This document shows, piece by piece, positions 47,071-54,911 of a stretch of DNA of 64,000 nt. The notes below the pieces were generated by a model. The model was given only the letters and a program-made list of their open reading frames with translations. It did no database searches and was not told the DNA's origin. Made by a program: the position numbers and the translations under genes. This stretch comes from Pseudarthrobacter enclensis (GTDB taxonomy: Bacteria; Actinomycetota; Actinomycetes; Actinomycetales; Micrococcaceae). The stretch's first letter is position 1; each line of letters begins with the position of its first letter. The stretch covers positions 40,841-104,840 of the forward strand of contig NZ_KQ758608.1 of assembly GCF_001457025.1 (NCBI RefSeq). Direction: 5' to 3'.

Positions 47071-48483
47071 TTACTTTGCTGAGACCGCGTTCTGTCGGGT
47101 CTGCTGAAAGGCGTCCCAGGCGGCGTAGCTGCCGTCGAGTTCGACGACGTCGTACCCGGCCCGGCGCAGGGCGCTGGCCGCCACCGAGTTCCGCACACCG
47201 GACTGGCAGTAGGTGACGATGGTGCCGTTGGCGGGAAGCTCATCGAGGTGCCACATCAGGCGGCCGCCGCTGAGCTGGTAGGAGCCGGGGATATGCCCGG
47301 CCGTGTGCTCGGTCTTGTTGCGAACATCCAGCACCATGATGGGGTCGAAACCGTCGAGTTCCTCCGGCTGGATCAGCTTCGGCGTAGTCATGGGGAGCCC
47401 TTCGATGCTGGTGACGTAACCGGCGACGTTGTCGATGCCGACCCGTACCAGGTGGTCCCACATGTCCATGGCCTGTTCCTGGTCCTGGGCGAGGAGGACC
47501 AAGGGGTTCTTGTCCGTCTCGGGGTTTACTACCCAGGCGCCGTAGCTGGCCACTGATTTTCCGGCCGGTACGTTCAGGGAACGGGCTACCGTACCTTCGT
47601 GGACCTCGCTGTTGGGACGGGTGTCGATGAAGGTCAGGGTATCCTCTGCCAGGCCTGCAGCGACGATGCCGGTTGCCAGTTCGGGCAGCGGCGTCCGCTC
47701 ACCCATCACGGCCGGGCCTTCACGGTTTTCCCGCTTCATCCGGCCGAAGTAGGCGTGCGCGTCGGGCTGGCCGTCGAGGAGCTCATCGATGAAGCCCTGC
47801 TCGTCATTCGCGGCGAGGTAGGGGCCCCACCAGGAGTAAAGCCGCTCGTAGCCCACCGTGGAGGAGGGAATGGCGCCGAGGGCCTTGCCGCAGGCGCTGC
47901 CTGCGCCGTGGGCCGGGTGGACCTGGACGTAGTCCGGCAGGGTCAGGAACTTATCCCGCAGGCTGGCGAACAGTTGCTTGGCACCTTCGAAGCGGGTGTC
48001 GATGCCGCCGGCTGCCTCGTCCAGCAGGTCCGGCCGGCCCAGGTCGCCGGAGAACACGAAGTCGCCGGAGAGCAGGTAACCGGGCTGGTCACTGAATGCA
48101 CCGTCGGTGACCAGGAAGGACAGATGCTCCGGGGTGTGGCCCGGGGTGTGCAGGGCTTGGATGCTGATGTTGCCGATGGTGATCTTGTCGCCGTCGTACA
48201 GGCGTTCGCCGTTGAATTCGTACTGCCAGTCCGGTCCGCCTTCGCCGGAGACGTAGATCTTCGCGCCGGTGGCGGCGGCGAGTTCGCGGGTGCCGGAGAG
48301 GTAGTCGGCGTGGATGTGGGTTTCGGTGACGGCGATGATCTTCATGCCGTTCTTCTCAGCCAGTTCCTGGTAGACCGCGATGTCGCGGCGTCCGTCCACA
48401 ACAACGGCGGTGCCGTTGGCCTGGCAGCCGATCAGGTAGCTGGCCTGGGCGAGGTCTTCATCGTAAATACGCTCGATAAGCAT
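47071..48483 (-). CDS. Persulfide dioxygenase-rhodanese fusion (CstB-like)
   Basis: A 470-aa protein. The N-terminal metallo-beta-lactamase domain has THIHADYLSG with H56, H58 and D60 of the mononuclear iron site and is of the ETHE1/persulfide dioxygenase type. Two rhodanese domains follow: the first (about 270-365) lacks the catalytic cysteine, and the second has C426 in TYCQSGVRN. CstB enzymes turn low-molecular-weight persulfides into thiosulfate. A perfect CstR-type palindrome lies 56 bp before the start, so the gene has its own promoter inside the sulfur cluster. Confidence 0.9.
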   Translation of the reverse strand: MLIERIYDEDLAQASYLIGCQANGTAVVVDGRRDIAVYQELAEKNGMKIIAVTETHIHADYLSGTRELAAATGAKIYVSGEGGPDWQYEFNGERLYDGDKITIGNISIQALHTPGHTPEHLSFLVTDGAFSDQPGYLLSGDFVFSGDLGRPDLLDEAAGGIDTRFEGAKQLFASLRDKFLTLPDYVQVHPAHGAGSACGKALGAIPSSTVGYERLYSWWGPYLAANDEQGFIDELLDGQPDAHAYFGRMKRENREGPAVMGERTPLPELATGIVAAGLAEDTLTFIDTRPNSEVHEGTVARSLNVPAGKSVASYGAWVVNPETDKNPLVLLAQDQEQAMDMWDHLVRVGIDNVAGYVTSIEGLPMTTPKLIQPEELDGFDPIMVLDVRNKTEHTAGHIPGSYQLSGGRLMWHLDELPANGTIVTYCQSGVRNSVAASALRRAGYDVVELDGSYAAWDAFQQTRQNAVSAK

Positions 48484-48538
48484 CTGGTGATCTCCTTCAG
48501 TTGAAAGGGGTTTGGGGGCTTGTTCTGAATCCAGTATA

Positions 48539-48556
48539 GATACCCCCGGGGGTATC
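48539..48556. promoter_or_regulatory. CstR/CsoR operator before persulfide dioxygenase
   Basis: Perfect 18-bp palindrome GATACCCCCGGGGGTATC. It is the typical CsoR/CstR form (ATACCC-GGGTAT) and resembles the pair of sites before the repressor gene at 51677-51713. Confidence 0.8.
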
Positions 48557-48573
48557 CGGCAAGTGGACTGCGG

Positions 48574-48983
48574 CTAGGTCGTCTTTCTGTGGAACAGCTT
48601 GTGCAGGAGACTGCGCAGGCCTGCCGGGGCGTGGCCAGGTTGTTGCCTCGACGGGTTGTCCGGGGCTTGTTGGTAGGTGACGGGGTGGCCTGCCCGGTAC
48701 CACTCGGTGATCCCGCCGGCCACATTGACCGTTTGGTATCCGCGGTCGGTAAGGATCCGTGCGGCCTGGCTGCTGCGTTTTCCTGACCCGCACATGAGGT
48801 AAAGCGTGCCGCCGGGCAGGTCGGCAAGCCGGGAGGGCAATTCGTCCAGGGGATGTTCAGGCTCCCGGGGACGTGTGCGGTCGCATGCTCTTCCTGGCTC
48901 CGCACGTCCACCAGCGTGGCGCGGGGCCAGGCCATGGCAAATTCGCCTGCCGTGACAGTGCGGCACGCCTGGCCCTCTGGCAT
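48574..48983 (-). pseudogene. Rhodanese-domain protein, frameshifted
   Basis: One frame reads MPEGQACRTVTAGEFAMAWP...HVPGSLNIP and the next LDELPSRLADLPGGTLYLMC + GSGKRSSQAARIL.... Together they give a complete single-domain rhodanese with active-site CGSGKRS. The break is at four G residues in the plus strand (48849-48852); a fifth would restore NIPLDELPSRL. The start lies 4 bp after the thioredoxin stop. Single-base loss in a homopolymer again allows a sequencing error as the cause. An intact protein would carry sulfane sulfur like its four neighbours. Confidence 0.7.
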
Positions 48984-48987
48984 CGCA

Positions 48988-49356
48988 TCAGGCGTTCTGG
49001 TGTCCGGCCTGGGCGCGGAGTTCATACATGTCCAGGTTCTTCACCGCCTGGATGACTTCTTCGAAGCCGGTGGCGTTGAGGGCTCCGGGCTGGGAGAAGA
49101 CCAGGGTCTTGTCCTTGAAAGCCATCAGGGTGGGAATGGAGGTGATGTTCGCCGCTGCGGCGAGGGCCTGTTCTGCTTCGGTGTCCACCTTGGCGAAGGT
49201 GATGTCCGGGTGCCTCTCTGCGGCGGCGCCGTAGGTGGGTGCGAACTGGCGGCAGGGGCCGCACCAGGCTGCCCAGAAGTCAACGAAGACGATCTCGTTG
49301 CTCTCCAGGGTCTGGGCGAAGCTCTTTTCGGTGAGGTCGATGGTTGCCATCGTCAT
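48988..49356 (-). CDS. trxA: Thioredoxin
   Basis: A 122-aa thioredoxin with WCGPC at about 32-36 and the cis-proline TSIPTLMAFK. It has a short extra tail (LRAQAGHQNA). AAAGGACACGA gives the ribosome site. Embedded in the rhodanese operon, it probably reduces persulfidated rhodanese cysteines, releasing sulfide, or recycles the dioxygenase partners. Only this member of the operon is a general-purpose reductant. Confidence 0.92.
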   Translation of the reverse strand: MTMATIDLTEKSFAQTLESNEIVFVDFWAAWCGPCRQFAPTYGAAAERHPDITFAKVDTEAEQALAAAANITSIPTLMAFKDKTLVFSQPGALNATGFEEVIQAVKNLDMYELRAQAGHQNA

Positions 49357-49406
49357 TCGTGTCCTTTCAGGGGTTGTCTTGGGATATGTCAGCGGGGCGG
49401 TGAGGC

Positions 49407-49703
49407 TTAGGCGGTGGGGAGGCCGGCGCGGGTCCAGGCGATCATGCCGCCGGCCATGGTGTCGGCGGTGTAGCCGGCTCCGTTGAGGGCGTCGGCGACG
49501 GCGGCGCTGCGGTTGCCGCTGCGGCAGACTGCGATGACGGGGACTGCGGGGTCCAGTTCGGACAGGCGTGCCTGCAGCTGGCCCATGGGGATGTGCAGGG
49601 CGCCGGGGATCATGCCTTCGGCGACTTCGAAGTCTTCGCGGACGTCGAGGATGCGGGCGCTGGTGCGCCGCTGTTCGGCTTCGGTGATGGTGATTTCAGC
49701 CAT
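49407..49703 (-). CDS. Single-domain rhodanese
   Basis: A 98-aa rhodanese with CRSGNRS at the active site (Cys near 70). AGGAGAAGCACC precedes the ATG. It begins 33 bp after the next rhodanese stop. It should accept sulfane sulfur from thiosulfate or persulfides and pass it to a thiol. The short active loop (six residues) is of the GlpE/PspE type. Confidence 0.85.
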   Translation of the reverse strand: MAEITITEAEQRRTSARILDVREDFEVAEGMIPGALHIPMGQLQARLSELDPAVPVIAVCRSGNRSAAVADALNGAGYTADTMAGGMIAWTRAGLPTA

Positions 49704-49736
49704 GGTGCTTCTCCTGCGAAAGATGGTGGGCGGTTG

Positions 49737-50078
49737 TTAGCGGACGGGTTCGCCGGCGGCGCGCCAGGCGCCCATGCCGCCGCGCAGAGAGTAGGCCTGG
49801 TACCCCTGGGCGGCGAGGAGCCGTGCCGCTGAAGCGGAGCGTACGCCGGAGGCGCAGACGGCGATGACTGGCTTGTTCTTGTTGATTCCGGCGGTGCTGG
49901 TCTGCAGCCGGTCCAGCGGGACGTGCTTGGCCTGGGGAGCCCGCCCGGAACGCCATTCCTGGGCGGAGCGGACATCGATCAGCGCCGCGCCTGAGGAAAG
50001 GAGGTCCTTGGCCTCAGCTACTGAGACCGTTGTGTAGGGCTTGCTGAAGGCTTTTTTCAGGGAGCTGATAAGGCCCAT
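49737..50078 (-). CDS. Single-domain rhodanese (second)
   Basis: A 113-aa rhodanese with an N-terminal extension MGLISSLKKAFSKPYTTVSV and active site CASGVRS. AAGGAGAACACC is the ribosome site. The extension is amphipathic and basic, so it may peripherally bind the membrane near the TauE-type exporter encoded just upstream (inference). Confidence 0.85.
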   Translation of the reverse strand: MGLISSLKKAFSKPYTTVSVAEAKDLLSSGAALIDVRSAQEWRSGRAPQAKHVPLDRLQTSTAGINKNKPVIAVCASGVRSASAARLLAAQGYQAYSLRGGMGAWRAAGEPVR

Positions 50079-50107
50079 GGTGTTCTCCTTGGCTGGTGGT
50101 GGCGGGG

Positions 50108-51007
50108 TTAGGCGGGTGAGGGGACGTTGCTGCGCCGGCCGGTGCGGTTGCGCAGGGGGCATGAGCTGATGAAGAACCAGCAGATTCCGGCCGTCGCTGC
50201 GGCAAGGGCCGCCACACCTGCTGCGATGAACCATTGAAGGTTGGCCGGGGCTTGCTGGATCAGGACGAAGGTGCCCATGGCCAGGACGAACCAGCCGAAG
50301 GCCTTCCGCAGGGCGGCTTCGGGGATCCGGCCGGCGAGCTTGGAACCAATGAGGCTGCCAACGATCGCGGCGGCGGTCACGCCGAGGGTGAGGCCCCAGT
50401 CCAGCTGGACGGTGGTGAGGTATCCGGCGAGGCCTGCGAAGGACTTCATGGCGATGACCACCAGGGAGGTGCCCACGGCAACGGACATCGGCAGGCCGCC
50501 CAGCAGTGCCAGGGCCGGAACCACGAGGAATCCGCCGCCCGCGCCGACCAGGCCGGTGATGAGCCCGACCACGGCGCCGTCGAGCAGGACCCTGCCCAGG
50601 GGAAGTTCGTGCTTGACCGGCGCGGCGCCGTCGTCGTTCTTTTTCTTCCGGCCGCGGAGCATGGCCACGGAGGTGGCCACCATCATGATGGCGAAGGCGA
50701 TGAGCAGGATCTGGCCGGGGATGTGCCCGCCCAGCAGGCCCCCGACGAACGCGCCGGCCATGCCTGCGGCGCCGAAGATCAGTCCGGTCCGCCACATCAC
50801 CCTGCCCCCGCGGGCGTGGCTGATCACGCTGACCGCGGAGGTAACGCCGACAACGAAGAGGGACGCTGCGATGGCTTCCTTGGCTTCGAACCCGGCAACG
50901 TAGACCAGGATGGGGACTGTGAGGATGGATCCGCCGCCGCCCAGGACGCCGAGCGAGAGTCCGATCACCACCGAGAGAGCGAGAACCAGGATGAGGGTGG
51001 CTGTCAT
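50108..51007 (-). CDS. TauE/SafE-family sulfite or sulfur-anion exporter
   Basis: A 299-aa protein with about eight membrane segments in two repeats. LSLGVLGGGGSILTVPILVY and LITGLVGAGGGFLVVPALAL are the duplicated TauE/SafE glycine motifs. The start ATG overlaps the previous stop (TAATG). In CstR regulons such proteins export sulfite or thiosulfate formed by persulfide oxidation. A Cys-rich-like C-terminus (ICWFFISSCPLRNRTGRR) is longer than usual. Confidence 0.88.
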   Translation of the reverse strand: MTATLILVLALSVVIGLSLGVLGGGGSILTVPILVYVAGFEAKEAIAASLFVVGVTSAVSVISHARGGRVMWRTGLIFGAAGMAGAFVGGLLGGHIPGQILLIAFAIMMVATSVAMLRGRKKKNDDGAAPVKHELPLGRVLLDGAVVGLITGLVGAGGGFLVVPALALLGGLPMSVAVGTSLVVIAMKSFAGLAGYLTTVQLDWGLTLGVTAAAIVGSLIGSKLAGRIPEAALRKAFGWFVLAMGTFVLIQQAPANLQWFIAAGVAALAAATAGICWFFISSCPLRNRTGRRSNVPSPA

Positions 51008-51627
51008 TAGGCTGCGGCTTCTGTGTTCTTGTTGCTGACGGCGGGCAGGGCGAGGATGGCGCTTTCGCGGGTGGGTTCCTGGGCGGCCTTGTTCCACGGC
51101 ATGGCCGAGATGGCCTTGCCCATGGCGCAGGTGTTGGTGGCAGCGGAGAACGTCAGGCCCGTCCCGATGACCCCGGCGAGGGTGCGGATCTTCGGGGAGA
51201 CGAACTTCCCGCCGGCCAGGCCCAGGACCACGAGGGAACCGGCCACAAGGCGGACCTGCCGCTCAAGGTCCCAGCGGTCTTTGCCTTTGACCACGTCACC
51301 GCCGGCCGCGGCGAATCCGGGCGCCCCGCCGGTCAGGACGTAGGCGGTGTCGATGCCGGCCTTGGCAAGGCGCTGCCGGGCCTGCTCGGCGCGCACTCCG
51401 GACTGGCAGACCAGGACCACCCGGCTGGCCAGCCGGGCGGCAAGCTCGTCCGTGTGTTCGGAGAGCAGCGGCAGCGGCACGTTGTAGGAGCCGCGGATAT
51501 GCAGGGACTCGAACTCAGCGGCGGAGCGGACGTCAATCACCACGAGGTCCTGGTGCTCGGCGAGCCAGGACTGGAGGGTTTCAGGGGCGAGTGCGGTGAC
51601 AGTGGGTGCCACGGAAGTGGAAGTCAT
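51007..51627 (-). CDS. Rhodanese fused to DUF2892 membrane domain
   Basis: A 206-aa protein. The N-terminal rhodanese carries CQSGVRAEQ at the active site (Cys near 75). The C-terminal part WDLERQVRLVAGSLVVLGLA + GGKFVSPKIRTLAGVIGTGL with a later NTCAMGK is a DUF2892/YgaP-type membrane hairpin. YgaP-like proteins carry sulfur or nitrosyl groups at the membrane. It is the first gene of the minus-strand sulfur operon, starting about 50 bp from two CstR-type operators. GAGAGG precedes the ATG. Confidence 0.87.
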   Translation of the reverse strand: MTSTSVAPTVTALAPETLQSWLAEHQDLVVIDVRSAAEFESLHIRGSYNVPLPLLSEHTDELAARLASRVVLVCQSGVRAEQARQRLAKAGIDTAYVLTGGAPGFAAAGGDVVKGKDRWDLERQVRLVAGSLVVLGLAGGKFVSPKIRTLAGVIGTGLTFSAATNTCAMGKAISAMPWNKAAQEPTRESAILALPAVSNKNTEAAA

Positions 51628-51676
51628 GGTTGGCCTCTCGGAAGGGGTCGGGTGGATACCCCACCGAGTATTACAG

Positions 51677-51713
51677 ATACCCTGGGGGGTAGTCAAAACA
51701 CCCTAGGGGGTAT
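51677..51713. promoter_or_regulatory. Two CstR/CsoR operators in the divergent promoter
   Basis: ATACCCTGGGGGGTA (51677-51691) and ACACCCTAGGGGGTAT (51698-51713). They lie between the divergent rhodanese operon and the repressor gene, and match the perfect palindrome at 48539. A weaker ATACCCC half-site lies just to the left (about 51656). Confidence 0.78.
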
Positions 51714-51748
51714 AGAATTGAGGCAAGCCCCGATCTTTGGAGAAACCC

Positions 51749-52006
51749 GTGGAACTCAATCCCTCAGAACTCACCCCTGTCATCAACCGGCTGAAGCGAG
51801 CCCAGGGCCAGCTGTCCGCCGTCACCCGAATGCTTGAAGAAGGCCGGGACTGCAAGGACGTCGTCACCCAGCTTGCAGCCGTATCGAAGGCGCTGGACCG
51901 GGCCGGGTTCGCCATTATCGCCACGGGACTGGAGCAGTGCATCGTCCAGAAGGACGCAACGATGGACAAGAAAGATCTGGAGAAGCTCTTCCTCTCCCTC
52001 GCCTAA
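51749..52006 (+). CDS. cstR: CstR-type persulfide-sensing repressor (CsoR family)
   Basis: An 85-aa, all-helical repressor. RLKRAQGQLSAVTRMLEEGR + DCKDVVTQL is the family core. C35 and C64 are spaced as C31/C60 of S. aureus CstR. The His used for Cu(I) by true CsoR proteins is replaced by Gly (IIATGLEQC), so persulfide rather than copper is the probable signal. GTG at 51749 follows GGAGAAACCC; a TTG four codons upstream is less likely. It heads a plus-strand operon with DUF302 and DsrE genes and should repress both this and the divergent operon. Confidence 0.87.
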   Translation: MELNPSELTPVINRLKRAQGQLSAVTRMLEEGRDCKDVVTQLAAVSKALDRAGFAIIATGLEQCIVQKDATMDKKDLEKLFLSLA

Positions 52007-52038
52007 CCAGACCAGCTGTCAAGCAGCCAAGGAGAACC

Positions 52039-52455
52039 ATGACGTACACCCTGACCACCACCGTTGACCTTCCGTGGGCCGAGGCCCTGGACCGCACCCG
52101 GGACGCCCTGTCCGCTCAGGGATTCGGGATCCTCACCGAAATCAACGTCCGTTCCACCTTCGAAGCCAAGCTTGGGGCCGAAGCCGCCGATGCCATTGGC
52201 GACTACGTCATCCTCGGCGCCTGCAATCCGGTCCTGGCCAGCCGCGCCCTCGCCGCGGAACCCGAAATCGGCGCGCTGCTGCCGTGCAACGTCGTGGTGC
52301 GCCGGAACAAGGACGCAGAGATAACCACGGTGGAAGCCATCGACCCCCAGGCCATGGTCCAGCTCAGCGCCGCCCCATCCGTCAAAGAAGTAGCCGACGA
52401 CGCCGGCACCTGCCTCCGGAAGGCCATCGCCGACCTGGGCGAAATGGCAAAGTAG
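52039..52455 (+). CDS. DUF302-family protein
   Basis: A 138-aa DUF302 protein, read from MTYTLTTTVDLPWAEALDRT and with the block VILGACNPVLASRALAAEPE containing a Cys, then LLPCNVVVRR with a second Cys, as is usual in the family. AAGGAGAACC precedes the ATG. Family function is unknown, but it is often co-encoded with sulfur-transfer genes; the two cysteines would fit sulfane-sulfur or thiol chemistry (inference). Confidence 0.85.
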   Translation: MTYTLTTTVDLPWAEALDRTRDALSAQGFGILTEINVRSTFEAKLGAEAADAIGDYVILGACNPVLASRALAAEPEIGALLPCNVVVRRNKDAEITTVEAIDPQAMVQLSAAPSVKEVADDAGTCLRKAIADLGEMAK

Positions 52456-52456
52456 A

Positions 52457-52837
52457 GTGTCCGTGCAAACAACGGTTCCAGAGACTGCGCAGGCCGGGCC
52501 TGGCCTGCTCATCCACTCCGCCGGCCCGCTCGAACAGAATGCCTTCGCCGGCATCCTGCGCAGCGCCGCCAACGCCCGCGCCGCGCTCGGTCTGGAAGCT
52601 GGCATTGAAGTGGTCGTCCAAGGGCCCGGGGTTAAGCTCCTCACCAAAAATTCACCCGCCACCGAAGCCATCACAAACGCCGGGCAACTCCACGTGGACA
52701 TCCTCGCCTGTGGCAACAGCATGCGCTCAGCGGGCATGGAAGACAAAGACCTTGCGCCCGGCGTTGGTACGGTGCCCGCAGCCATCGCCCACCTGACCCG
52801 GCGGCAATGGGACGGCTGGGCCTACGCCAGGCTGTAG
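52457..52837 (+). CDS. DsrE-family protein
   Basis: A 126-aa DsrE/F-like protein starting at GTG one base after the DUF302 stop. The conserved ACGNSMRSAG segment with its cysteine (near 84) and the LTRRQWDGWAYARL end are typical of the small DsrE group found in sulfur-oxidation and persulfide loci. It probably carries sulfur as a Cys persulfide between rhodanese and downstream acceptors. It ends the CstR operon. Confidence 0.85.
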   Translation: MSVQTTVPETAQAGPGLLIHSAGPLEQNAFAGILRSAANARAALGLEAGIEVVVQGPGVKLLTKNSPATEAITNAGQLHVDILACGNSMRSAGMEDKDLAPGVGTVPAAIAHLTRRQWDGWAYARL

Positions 52838-53103
52838 CCTCAGCCGCTGGTGGTGTGGAACTGTGGAAGCCACGCCCGGGCAGCCATTCCCGGAAAGTCT
52901 TGCCTAAGCGAGGCGGCAACTCGTAGTTTCCTCGCTGATTCCCAGGCCCCTTTTTGCCGGTCCGGTAGAAACGGGACATGAGACGTCCGGCCGACCCGAC
53001 TAGTAAGTATGCTGATCTTTTATTAGGGTGATGGTGTTGGGCTGGCCCGGAAGATGGAGGCGGACCGATTTTGAGACCGGCAGTGGACAGGTTAAGGGTC
53101 ACC

Positions 53104-53520
53104 GTGCGTGCCGTCATGCGGGTCGTATTGGGCCTTTCGCTGTTGGTGACTTTCACGACTTCCGCAGTCGCGCTGTGCCTGCAGGCAGGCCAAGCGGAAT
53201 CGATGGCGGTGGTGTCCGCGGCACCGGATTCTGTAAGTCAGGACGCTGTAACGCAGACCAGTGACCGGGCGGCGCCTGTACTGGCACAGTCGGAACACTC
53301 GCCGCCTGAGCATGCGTGCTGCTTGGAGCAGGAGCGCACACCCCAAGCTATTGGCCCATTCCACCGGCTGTTTCCTGACCCGTCTTCTGATGCTCTCTCC
53401 CACACCAAGCTGCGCCGGGTCAACAGCGGCGATACACAGTCTGGTTGGTTCGACCCCGCGCTGAAGAAACCCGGCCACCTTCGGCCGTTGTTGACAGTCA
53501 TGTCCATTAGCCGGACGTAA
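53104..53520 (+). CDS. Secreted or membrane-anchored protein of unknown function
   Basis: About 138 aa. A hydrophobic segment VMRVVLGLSLLVTFTTSAVA acts as signal or anchor, and the rest is polar with a CC pair (EHACCLEQE) near the middle. Possible starts are GTG 53104 or ATG 53116; neither has a strong ribosome site. It precedes the copper-storage gene and the CC pair would suit metal binding, but that is conjecture. Confidence 0.45.
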   Translation: MRAVMRVVLGLSLLVTFTTSAVALCLQAGQAESMAVVSAAPDSVSQDAVTQTSDRAAPVLAQSEHSPPEHACCLEQERTPQAIGPFHRLFPDPSSDALSHTKLRRVNSGDTQSGWFDPALKKPGHLRPLLTVMSISRT

Positions 53521-53528
53521 ACGGATGC

Positions 53529-53566
53529 TGAGCTGCGCCGTTCTTCTGCTGCAGGCGCGGCGGTTT
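53529..53566 (+). terminator. GC-rich stem with T6 tract
   Basis: An imperfect GC-rich hairpin (around 53529-53560) is followed by TTTTTT at 53561 onward. It lies 9 nt after the stop of the secreted-protein gene, a plausible intrinsic terminator. Confidence 0.45.
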
Positions 53567-53679
53567 TTTCTGCCTGTCACATTGGTTCCGACCGCCCTAC
53601 AATCCCGGTCTCATCGACGAATAATCACCCAAGCGGCAGACCTTTTGGACAGCCGCGCCCAACATGAGGAGAAGCTCGA

Positions 53680-54090
53680 ATGACGCATCATGTTATGTCC
53701 ATGCTCGATACCTACCCGAAGGATCTTGGCGGGGTGGACAAGGAAAAGCTTGCAGCCTGCATTGAGGCCTGTTTCGAATGCGCACAGACCTGTACGGCCT
53801 GCGCCGACGCCTGCCTCAGCGAAGACATGGTCGCCGATCTGACCAAGTGCATCCGCACCAATCTGGACTGCGCCGACATCTGCGCGACCACCGGCAACGT
53901 TCTGTCCCGGCACACCGGATATGACGCGAACCTCACCCGCGCACTTCTGGAGGCATGCCGCGCCGCGTGCAAGGCCTGCGGCGACGAATGCGAACAGCAT
54001 GCCGGGATGCACGAACACTGCCGGGTCTGCGCCGACGCCTGCCGCCGGTGCGAGACAGCATGCCAGGAACTCCTGTCCTCCCTCGGCTAA
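53680..54090 (+). CDS. Four-helix-bundle copper-storage-like protein (Csp, DUF326)
   Basis: A 136-aa Cys-rich protein. Eighteen cysteines occur in helical CxxxC and CxxC spacings (AACIEACFECAQTCTACADA and later CRVCADACRRCETAC). This is the pattern of Csp/DUF326 proteins, whose bundle core fills with Cu(I) thiolates. No signal peptide is seen, so it is a cytosolic Csp3-like form. TGAGGAGAAGCTCGA precedes the ATG. It should buffer copper, which would protect the thiol/persulfide chemistry of the neighbouring sulfur regulon; that link is inference. Confidence 0.85.
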   Translation: MTHHVMSMLDTYPKDLGGVDKEKLAACIEACFECAQTCTACADACLSEDMVADLTKCIRTNLDCADICATTGNVLSRHTGYDANLTRALLEACRAACKACGDECEQHAGMHEHCRVCADACRRCETACQELLSSLG

Positions 54091-54217
54091 GCCAAAAGCC
54101 AACCCCTCAGCCCGGCAAGAGCGGTACAGGCACCCGTTCCCGGGCCGCCGAATCCGTGCGAGTCCTTCCCGCCAGCATGAGGCGGGAAGGACCGGCGGGC
54201 TTTGAAAGGAATTTTCC

Positions 54218-54823
54218 ATGAGTGCTCAGCAGTACCCGGAAAACCATCACGAGAATGCAAGCGCGTCCTCCCATCAACCCGCCGGGGATCACCGGCAGCA
54301 ATCACAGGAGAGTAAGGACCACAACGGCAATAAACATGACAACGGCGGCCACGGCGGAAGCGGGCACGGCTCAGCCCGGATGTACGCCAAATTCGGCGTC
54401 ATCCTGCTGGTCAGCCTCGGGCTGATGTGGGTGTTGTCCATGTCAATGATCCGCTCCATCGATCACTTCTACTTCAACCTGAGTAACTTCTGGATGGCAC
54501 TGCTGATGGTCTCAGCCATGGCGATTGTCATGGTTGTGGGCATGTGGTCAATGTTTAAGAACACGAAAGCGAACATCGCGATGCTTATCGGATTCGCTGT
54601 TCTCTTCGCTGGCGTCTTCGCGCTCGGGCGTACCGAAACGTTCGTCGGAAATGAACAATTTCTGAAGTCCATGATCCCGCATCACTCCCGGGCGATCCTG
54701 GTCTGCCAGGAATCAACCATCACAGACCCGGAAATCATCGAGCTGTGCGATTCGATCGTGCAGTCCCAACAGGAAGAGATTTCCCAGATGCAGTCCATCC
54801 TTGAACGGTACGCATCCGACTGA
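54218..54823 (+). CDS. DUF305-domain membrane protein
   Basis: A 201-aa protein with a His/Asn/Gly-rich N-terminus (about 1-50), three hydrophobic segments (about 58-77, 86-107, 113-131) and a C-terminal DUF305-like helix pair: FLKSMIPHHSRAILVCQEST ... QQEEISQMQSIL. The MIPHHSRAI block is the DUF305 hallmark and may bind copper with the His-rich tail. GAAAGGAATTTTCC is the ribosome site. It forms a copper-related pair with the Csp gene. Confidence 0.82.
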   Translation: MSAQQYPENHHENASASSHQPAGDHRQQSQESKDHNGNKHDNGGHGGSGHGSARMYAKFGVILLVSLGLMWVLSMSMIRSIDHFYFNLSNFWMALLMVSAMAIVMVVGMWSMFKNTKANIAMLIGFAVLFAGVFALGRTETFVGNEQFLKSMIPHHSRAILVCQESTITDPEIIELCDSIVQSQQEEISQMQSILERYASD

Positions 54824-54911
54824 CAACAACGGACGTTCGTGCATACAGCCCTTACAGGCATTCGGGGGCGGCGGCGAAAGGAAGGAAGCGTTGTAGCAAC
54901 GGAGGCATGAC

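Noticed and set aside
51749..52006. Copper-responsive CsoR
   Set aside because: The copper-ligand His is replaced by Gly and the two-Cys spacing matches CstR; neighbours are sulfur-transfer genes, not copper ATPases.
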